The notes under the pieces were generated by a model that was not told the origin of the DNA, did not search any database, and saw nothing but the letters and a program-made list of their open reading frames with translations. The translations under genes were made by a program, and so were the position numbers. Below are positions 58,096 to 64,000 of a DNA stretch of 64,000 bases, in pieces. The first letter of the stretch is position 1; the number at the start of each line of letters is the position of its first letter. The stretch is taken from contig WMKK01000005.1 of NCBI GenBank assembly GCA_012295225.1, positions 688,958-752,957 on the forward strand. Reading direction: 5' to 3'. Source of the stretch: Ostreococcus mediterraneus. Taxonomy: Eukaryota; Chlorophyta; Mamiellophyceae; Mamiellales; Bathycoccaceae.

Positions 58096-59469
58096 TTAGA
58101 TGTTACTCAAACCCGTGGCGTTGCGAAACGCATCATTATACGCCGAGTAATTCGGATCGGCATAGCGCTTCGCAATCTCATCGGCTTTCCATTGCGCCTT
58201 GTTCGCGTCGCGGTACTTCCAAGCCGCGGCTAACGAGCTGCCGAGGACGGAGTGTACCGTGGCGGAAATCGCGCACGGCACGGCGACGAGTGGGTCGGCA
58301 AAGTGTGCCGACGCAAGCACGACGCCCAAAGCGCTGTTTTGCATACCAACTTCGATGCTCATCGTTCTGGACGTTTTCGTGCTGAATCCCGCGGCGCGCG
58401 AGAGGAAGAATCCGAGCGCGAACCCGAGCGTGTGGAGCAACGCCACAGAGCCGAGGAGCGTCGGTCCGGCGGCGAGAATCTGCGTCGACGTGCGACCGAT
58501 GATGGAAGAGCAAATTGCGGCAACAGTAATCACTGCCACAGCGGGCGCAAAAGGCTCGACGTACGTTTCGCTGAAATCGCGCGCAAAGTGCTTCAACGCC
58601 ACGCCAGCGATGATTGGCAACAGCACGACTTTGCACGTGCTCAAGAATAAACCAACGCCGTCGACGCCAATCACCGTCCCAGCCAACTGCTTGGTGAGCG
58701 TCGGCGTCATCACAGTCGCCATGAGCGTACTCACCGTGGTCAACACAACACTTAAAGGCACGCTCGCGCCAGCCAAATACGTCACTACGTTGGACGCCGT
58801 GCCGCCCGGGCAGCACCCGACCAAAATCAACCCCGCCGCGAGCGACGCCGCGTCGCCCAAAAACGTCCGCGCAATCAAAAACGCAAGCGTCGGCATCACC
58901 GTGTACTGCAACGCAACACCCATGCCAATCTTCCACGGCGCAGCCAAAATCTTGACGAAATCCGCCTTTTCCAACGTGATGCCCATCCCGAGCATCGTCG
59001 ACGCCAGCGCGTACGTCACCGCGTCTCCCTTGAACCAGCTCACCGTACTCGGGCTCGTCATCCCGAGCACCGCCCCGGCGAACACGAGCAATGGAAAATA
59101 TGCCGTCACGAGCGCGCACGCGCGTATCGCGCGATCGCGAATCGTCAACGACTCACCGTCGTTGACGAAGAACGAGGTCTCCTGACCATCCTCGTGCGTG
59201 GACCGCGCGACACCCACCGCACCGCGCGCCGCCGCCGACGCCGCGAACGCGAACGCCGACGCCGGCATCGCCGACGCGCGCGTGCGCGACGTGCGTGCGC
59301 GCGTCGGCGCCATCGACGCGCGCACGCGCACCGCGCGCGTGAATTCATGCGATCGATGATGAGGGTAATTCATGTTCACATCCGTGACGCGTCTCGCGCG
59401 CGTCGTCGCGCGCGTCGCGTCGCGCGCGCGCGCGGCGAACGACGACGATGCGGACGTCAGCGCCGACAT
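58096..59469 (-). CDS. BASS-family (bile acid:sodium symporter-like) plastid carrier
   Basis: The protein is about 457 aa from the first ATG at 59469; the frame upstream reaches only a GTG. A long Arg/Ala/Thr-rich N-terminus (about 1-100) fits a plastid transit peptide. The carrier part has nine or ten helices with BASS signatures: GITLEKADFVKILAAPWKIG, LILVGCCPGGTASNVVTYLA, LTTVSTLMATVMTPTLTK, and MSIEVGMQNSALGVVLASAH. Plastid BASS proteins move pyruvate, pantoate or 2-keto acids with sodium. The substrate here cannot be set from sequence alone. It is divergent from the RING gene at 140 bp. Confidence 0.92.
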   Translation of the reverse strand: MSALTSASSSFAARARDATRATTRARRVTDVNMNYPHHRSHEFTRAVRVRASMAPTRARTSRTRASAMPASAFAFAASAAARGAVGVARSTHEDGQETSFFVNDGESLTIRDRAIRACALVTAYFPLLVFAGAVLGMTSPSTVSWFKGDAVTYALASTMLGMGITLEKADFVKILAAPWKIGMGVALQYTVMPTLAFLIARTFLGDAASLAAGLILVGCCPGGTASNVVTYLAGASVPLSVVLTTVSTLMATVMTPTLTKQLAGTVIGVDGVGLFLSTCKVVLLPIIAGVALKHFARDFSETYVEPFAPAVAVITVAAICSSIIGRTSTQILAAGPTLLGSVALLHTLGFALGFFLSRAAGFSTKTSRTMSIEVGMQNSALGVVLASAHFADPLVAVPCAISATVHSVLGSSLAAAWKYRDANKAQWKADEIAKRYADPNYSAYNDAFRNATGLSNI

Positions 59470-59609
59470 CGCGTGCGGCGGCGCGCGATATTGGGTGACC
59501 GGCTGGACGACCGCGCGAGTCGATGTGTGACGCTGGTGCCGCGCCACGTGTCAGGCGTCACAAACCGACGACGACGACGACGACGATAGAGACGACGACG
59601 CGACCCGCG

Positions 59610-59955
59610 ATGGATGAGACGGACGAGGAGGTGGCGCGCAGGCTGCAGCGCGAGGAAGACGACGCGGCGCGCGCGCTCGGGAGGACGCGGGAGGCGATAC
59701 GGCAAGAACAGGCGGATGCGGAATACGCGAGACAGTTAGATGCAGAAGAGCGACGGCGCGCGTTCGGTGACGGCGATGGCGACGGCGACGGCGACGAGCG
59801 CGTGGGCGATGGCGCGACACGGCGTCGTCCGGTGTCGAGCGCGCCGGCGCCGGGGCGCTTGGGGCGTGAGTTGGGTGGCGCGTTCGCGCCGTTGTTGAGC
59901 GAGGCGATGCGACGGTTGGAACGAGTGGCGACGGAGGGACTGCGGGAAGTGAATC

Positions 59956-59991
<36 letters not shown>

Positions 59992-60446
59992 GTGCGTCGG
60001 CGTCGGCGCGTGCGTCGGCGCGAGGTGGGATTGAATTCACCATCGGGCGAAACGGAGAGACGACGACGCTGGATTTGAACGACGCGTTTGAAGGTATAAA
60101 TCAACTGATGGACTCCTTCGTTTCCGAGGGCGGACGGACGACGATTTTGGACCTTCTCAACTTCTTGAGGCAGTCTGGGTTTTCCACGTCGGCGCCGGAA
60201 CAAGGCGTGTCGGAGGATGCGCGACGCGCGATGACGGTGCGGCCGTATGCGCGCGCCCAGGGTGAGACGGAGAACGCGTGTTGCAGCGTATGTCTTTCGC
60301 AGCTCGAAAACGGCGAAGAGGCAAAATATCTACCGTGCAAGCACGTGTATCATCCAGAGTGCATCGACAGGTGGTTGGAGAGGTCGAAATTGTGTCCGGT
60401 GTGCAAGCGCGACGTCACGGCGTCGACATCGTGTGGTAGTCATTAG
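59610..60446 (+). CDS. RING-H2 E3 ubiquitin ligase
   Basis: The 278-aa protein starts at ATG 59610 (MDETDEEVARRLQREEDD); an ATG 29 codons upstream is an alternative. The N-terminus holds two UIM-like acidic helices (EEVARRLQREEDDAARAL, QADAEYARQLDAEERRR). A Gly/Asp repeat and a Ser-Ala repeat follow, then a helical region (FEGINQLMDSF, TILDLLNFLRQSGF). The C-terminal RING-H2 is complete: CSVCLSQLENGEEAKYLPC, KHVYHPECIDRWLERS, LCPVC. The layout resembles RNF115/RNF126-type ligases without their N-terminal zinc finger. Substrates are unknown. The cysteine-rich gene follows at 92 bp on the same strand. Confidence 0.92.
59961..60020. repeat. Hexanucleotide repeat encoding Ser-Ala
   Basis: TCGGCG units, with two CGTGCG interruptions, encode an (SA)n linker of the RING protein. 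Confidence 0.85.
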
Positions 60447-60538
60447 ACAAGATTAAAGATTAAAGATTCGCAGTTCGCGCGCGATACGCCACGATGTTGC
60501 ACGCCACAATGTTGCACGCGCCGTCGTATGTGTGACAT

Positions 60539-60976
60539 ATGTGTGACAACGCATGGCATGCGCGAGTTTGGAGCGAGTGTGACGCGTGCTTGGACGTGAT
60601 TTGTGACGCGTGCTGTATCGATAACACGCTGTTGTACTGCGCGGCTTGCGAGCGTTCTCGATGTTCTTCGTGCGTCGCGAACGAGTACTGGTACGCGTGC
60701 TCGACGTGCGACACGACATCGTGTCAACTCTGCGTTGATAAGCAATACTTGGATTGGTTTTGGTGCACGGCGTGCGCGAAAGAGGCGTGTCAGGCGTGTA
60801 CAAAGGGTTGGATGGCCTGCTCCATGTGCCTAACCGTCGTTTGCTCGGAGTGCGCTCCGAGCGTCATGACAGACTGTCGTGAGTGCTGCGCACGTGTGTG
60901 TGTTTCCTGTCGATCCGCACACGTACATTCGAACAATCTATCCACCGTCGTTGCTGCCAACGCAACTGCGCGATAA
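60539..60976 (+). CDS. Cysteine-rich protein with six C-x2-C-x4-C-x2-C modules
   Basis: The 145-aa protein is made almost wholly of six modules with identical spacing C-x2-C-x4-C-x2-C: CDACLDVICDAC, CAACERSRCSSC, CSTCDTTSCQLC, CTACAKEACQAC, CSMCLTVVCSEC and CRECCARVCVSC. Linkers are 6-10 residues and rich in Trp and Tyr (YWYA, DWFW, GWMA). A stop directly upstream in this frame fixes the start at 60539. Each module could bind one zinc with four Cys, or modules could pair as in B-box, ZZ or RING-like cross-brace folds. There is no signal peptide. I do not know the family. Preserved spacing over six copies argues for selection at the protein level. Confidence 0.8.
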   Translation: MCDNAWHARVWSECDACLDVICDACCIDNTLLYCAACERSRCSSCVANEYWYACSTCDTTSCQLCVDKQYLDWFWCTACAKEACQACTKGWMACSMCLTVVCSECAPSVMTDCRECCARVCVSCRSAHVHSNNLSTVVAANATAR

Positions 60977-61115
60977 ATACGCACACAACTTGTAATGATA
61001 GGAATGAAGCGCGTGTCTGTTCGTCTGCAGCCTCGAGAGCATTCTAGTTTGACCTCGACATATTGGTACATTGGACACTACAAATACGTGTCAGCTAATT
61101 TTTCAGCTAATTTTG

Positions 61116-62762
61116 TCATGATCGAGCAGTCATCCAACTCGGGATGTGCTTCCGTTGTCTTACAACGGGCGCGTTTTCATGGTTCTTGAGTTGCGTCGCG
61201 TCTTCTTCTTCTTCAGTGGTTTCGTCTCCGTCGACGGCGTCTTCGACGTCTTCATCACTGACATCGTCCTCGTTCTCAACTGCGTTTTTCACCGTCTTGT
61301 GTTTCTTCGTCGTGATTGTTTCCCAAATGCTCGCCGCGCGTGCGTTCCATGCTTCGAGCTTCTTTTGCTCCATTTCCTTCCACGATAACTTTTTCGGAGT
61401 CTCAAACGTGACGCCGTTTTGCACGGCGACGAGTTGCGTTTTGCGCTTCACAGGTACGTCAGACTTGACAATTTTGACCTCGTTCACATTGACACGAACC
61501 TTCAAAATTCGATCCACGACATCGCCGTCGCCGGGTGCGTCTGCGATGCGAACGCTATTGGAGCGTTCAAACGCCGCCATTGCGCGCGCGGCGTCAGACA
61601 CCTCACCAGTGCAATACTGCGCAAAGTGTTCCGCCGGATCACGAGAATCTTCGTCTTCAGCACACACACGCGTGTTGCCAACCACGATGCCAGGTTGCAC
61701 TGCGCGTACGAACGCCTCGAGCTCGCCGTACGGGGCGTGAAGCGAGTACGCGACTGAAAGTATGCACCCCTCTGGATCGTCATCCGCTACGTCCACATCA
61801 ATCCCTCGCACCGTACTCGGTGGATTCAGCCCGTTCTCGCCCTGACCAGTGGTCATGGAATCATCCTTGCCACGCACTGCGCTCCACCCCGTGGGCAAAA
61901 TTGCCACGGGCGCCTGCACGTCTGCGTACTTGAGCCCTTGAGCGAGCGAGCGCAACGCCTTTGGCCGCACGTGCTGTTTCGGCACACAACGCACATTCGT
62001 GCGCTCGTGTTGAGGCAGTCGTTCGTTCACCGCGCGCTTGATCAATAATTCGTACTCACACGCGCTCGTGCCTTTCAAGCAACTCGCAAAATTCGATGCC
62101 AAAATCCGCTCGTTTGGAATTTCTACCGCCTCCCCAATGGCGCCCGCAATCGCGCACATCAAATCTTCCTTCCCCAGCGAATCTATCCCAAGCAAAATTG
62201 GCCGGTCGCGATACTTTTCTACCAACGCCACGCACTCCGCCGTCGCCTCCTCGCGCCCGATGAACGCACATTTCGGATTCGCGTACGTATTATCAATCAT
62301 TAACACGTCGATCGGCGCGCGCGTCACGCACTCGGGCAACGCCTCTCGCGCGCAAAAATCCTCCCGCCTAAAATCCCCCGTATGCAACACGCGCCCGCAC
62401 GCACCCTCAATCAAAAACATCGCACTTCCCGGGCAATGTCCTGCATCAATCACCGTCACCGTTATCGTCGTCGACGGTGTCAAACGAATCGCGTGCGTTT
62501 CCCCGCACTCCAACGCCGTCACGTACCTCGACAACGTCGGCATGCGCGCCACGAGCAACTCCCGCGTGATCTTCGTCGCATAAATCTTCCCCCCAACAGT
62601 GCCAGGACGCCACCCGCGTCGCCCCAGCCCCACCACGTGATCCGCGTGCGCGTGCGTGCAAAAGTGCGCCTTCACATCGCTCGACGGTTGCCAATAGTCG
62701 ATCGCGATCGTCGCGTCCGCGCCGACGCGGATCGTGCGCGCGCGAAGGCCCGCGGTGGCCAT
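61116..62762 (-). CDS. SNM1/Artemis/Apollo-family beta-CASP nuclease
   Basis: The 548-aa protein starts at ATG 62762. It has a metallo-beta-lactamase fold with HxHxDH (CTHAHADHVVG, His37, His39, Asp41, His42), DAGHCPGSAMFLIEG, LHTGDFRRED, and the beta-CASP part IDNTYANPKCAF and LLGIDSLGKEDLM, then ILPTGWSA and SLHAPYGELEAFVRAVQPG. These are the signatures of DNA crosslink/telomere/end-processing nucleases SNM1A, Apollo and Artemis. The order DSLGKEDL is nearest to Apollo-like (SNM1B) members. The C-terminal 150 residues are acidic and disordered with no zinc finger. It is divergent from RPT5. Confidence 0.92.
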   Translation of the reverse strand: MATAGLRARTIRVGADATIAIDYWQPSSDVKAHFCTHAHADHVVGLGRRGWRPGTVGGKIYATKITRELLVARMPTLSRYVTALECGETHAIRLTPSTTITVTVIDAGHCPGSAMFLIEGACGRVLHTGDFRREDFCAREALPECVTRAPIDVLMIDNTYANPKCAFIGREEATAECVALVEKYRDRPILLGIDSLGKEDLMCAIAGAIGEAVEIPNERILASNFASCLKGTSACEYELLIKRAVNERLPQHERTNVRCVPKQHVRPKALRSLAQGLKYADVQAPVAILPTGWSAVRGKDDSMTTGQGENGLNPPSTVRGIDVDVADDDPEGCILSVAYSLHAPYGELEAFVRAVQPGIVVGNTRVCAEDEDSRDPAEHFAQYCTGEVSDAARAMAAFERSNSVRIADAPGDGDVVDRILKVRVNVNEVKIVKSDVPVKRKTQLVAVQNGVTFETPKKLSWKEMEQKKLEAWNARAASIWETITTKKHKTVKNAVENEDDVSDEDVEDAVDGDETTEEEEDATQLKNHENAPVVRQRKHIPSWMTARS

Positions 62763-62959
62763 CACGGGTTGCTCGCGTGAGTGTCTATCGATGCGTCGCG
62801 CGCGACGACGCGTGCGCGGCGATGGCGCGGCGCGTTGTGGCGCGAAAAGTCGCGTTTAAAACGTGACGTTGACTGCGACACGCGTCAGATTGCGACGACG
62901 CCGCCGACGAGAGATCGCGAAACGTCGCGCGAGTACGGACGGACGGTGGACGGCGCGCG

Positions 62960-64000
62960 ATGGATCTCGACGCCGCGTTCGACGACGATCAAACCGCGGC
63001 GCTGGCGGAGCTCGAGAGCGCATCGATCGATGACGTGCTCGCGCGCTCGCGCATGATTGAGCACGAGCTTCGCGTGCTTCGTGACGAAAGTAATAGGTTG
63101 AATTTAGAAGTGCAGTCGGAGAACGAACGCGTGAAGGAGAACAAGGAGAAGATTAAGCTGAATAAGCAGTTGCCGTATTTGGTTGGGCACGTGGTGGAGA
63201 TGTTGGATTTGCAGGCGGAGGAAGAGGAGTTGGAGGACGCGGCGACGGCGGATGTAGACGCGCAAAGGAGTGGGAAAGCGGCGGTGTTGAAGACAACGAC
63301 GAGGCAAACTATTTTCTTACCCGTGGTTGGTTTGGTGGATGCTGAGGAGTTGAAGCCTGGGGATTTGGTTGGCGTGAATAAAGATTCGTACTTGATCTTG
63401 GACACGTTGCCCGCCGAGTACGATTCGCGCGTCAAGGCGATGGAGGTGGACGAAAAGCCGACGGATGATTACACTGATATCGGGGGATTAGAGAAGCAGA
63501 TTCGTGAGATGCGCGAGGCGATCGTGCTGCCGATGACGCACGCGGCAAAGTTTCAAAAACTTGGGATTCGACCGCCAAAGGGCGTGCTGTTGTACGGACC
63601 GCCGGGGACGGGAAAGACGCTCATCGCGCGCGCGTGCGCGGCGCAAACGAACGCGGCGTACTTAAAGCTCGCTGGTCCGCTTTTAGTGCAGATGTTCATC
63701 GGTGACGGGGCGAAATTGGTTCGTGATGCCTTCGCGCTTGCGAAAGAAAAGTCACCCGCCATCATTTTCATTGATGAAATTGACGCCATCGGCACCAAGC
63801 GCTTTGATTCCGACACCAACGGTGATCGCGAAGTACAACGTACGATGTTAGAACTCTTAAACCAACTCGATGGTTTTTCGAGCGACGATCGTATCAAAAT
63901 CATCGCCGCAACGAACCGCGCAGATATCCTCGACCCGGCGCTCATGCGCTCTGGACGCTTGGACCGTAAAATCGAGTTTCCGCATCCAAACGAAGACGCG
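62960..64000 (+). CDS. RPT5: 26S proteasome ATPase subunit RPT5 (partial, right edge)
   Basis: RPT5 (S6A, PSMC3) is one of six AAA ATPases of the 19S base. The frame runs 347 codons to the window end. An N-terminal coiled coil ([20 protein letters not shown]) precedes the OB-type region ([34 protein letters not shown]). The AAA domain has [19 protein letters not shown], Walker [29 protein letters not shown], Walker [18 protein letters not shown] and the [29 protein letters not shown] and IGTKRFDS are specific to RPT5. Residues missing at the end include the C-terminal docking motif. Confidence 0.97.
   Translation, partial: MDLDAAFDDDQTAALAELESASIDDVLARSRMIEHELRVLRDESNRLNLEVQSENERVKENKEKIKLNKQLPYLVGHVVEMLDLQAEEEELEDAATADVDAQRSGKAAVLKTTTRQTIFLPVVGLVDAEELKPGDLVGVNKDSYLILDTLPAEYDSRVKAMEVDEKPTDDYTDIGGLEKQIREMREAIVLPMTHAAKFQKLGIRPPKGVLLYGPPGTGKTLIARACAAQTNAAYLKLAGPLLVQMFIGDGAKLVRDAFALAKEKSPAIIFIDEIDAIGTKRFDSDTNGDREVQRTMLELLNQLDGFSSDDRIKIIAATNRADILDPALMRSGRLDRKIEFPHPNEDA

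Overview
The window is nuclear DNA of a picoplanktonic green alga of the Mamiellophyceae, most like Ostreococcus. The reasons are the eukaryotic gene content (proteasome, autophagy, Prp3, eIF2-gamma, EMC10), plant-lineage plastid proteins (calcium-sensing receptor CAS, plastid LepA, BASS carrier), a GC-rich but not extreme composition, intergenic gaps mostly of 50-500 bp, and very few introns. The species assignment is inference. I recognise no tRNA, rRNA, mobile element or CRISPR array.

Layout. 1-13 kb: a partial lysine/alanine-rich plastid protein cut by the left edge, a bacterial-style surface protein, PRP3, an SnRK1/AMPK kinase, a malic-enzyme paralogue and EMC10. 13-26 kb: a plastid membrane protein divergent from plastid LepA, a three-KH RNA-binding protein, an MFSD6-like transporter, ATG3, and PurL. 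25-36 kb: a coiled-coil protein, CAS, a TatD nuclease, a J-protein with a hidden last exon, a DUF2009 protein, a hexapeptide acetyltransferase and DDX54/DBP10. 36-49 kb: a PF20/SPAG16-like WD40 protein, RPN8, an XRN exonuclease with a RanBP2-type finger, a small unknown protein, a threonine-synthase-like pseudoenzyme, an SR/SAP protein, a RAMA-plus-Tudor-like protein and another unknown. 49-64 kb: a CCCH protein, a PMS2-type MutL, NOB1, eIF2-gamma, a WW-GYF protein, a BASS carrier, a RING-H2 protein, a cysteine-rich six-module protein, an SNM1-type nuclease, and RPT5 cut by the right edge.

Genes are commonly head to head over short gaps (for example plastid membrane protein/LepA, ATG3/PurL, TatD/J-protein, RPN8/XRN, BASS/RING, SNM1/RPT5), so many promoters are probably shared. 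Seven coding introns and one candidate 5'-UTR intron follow one pattern: a GTRCGY or GTGAGT donor, a branch motif containing ACTGAC, and in the seven coding introns an acceptor AG 23-41 nt later. Using this pattern gives exon 1 of SnRK1 and RPN8, the last exon of the J-protein, and the lumenal targeting exon of the first gene.

The most unusual proteins are the six-module CxxCx4CxxC protein (60.5 kb), the threonine-synthase-like protein without its PLP lysine (43.3 kb), the malic-enzyme paralogue without its substrate-binding residues (10.4 kb), the RAMA-domain candidate DNA-methylation reader (47 kb), and the PF20-like protein in what is probably a non-flagellate alga (36.6 kb).
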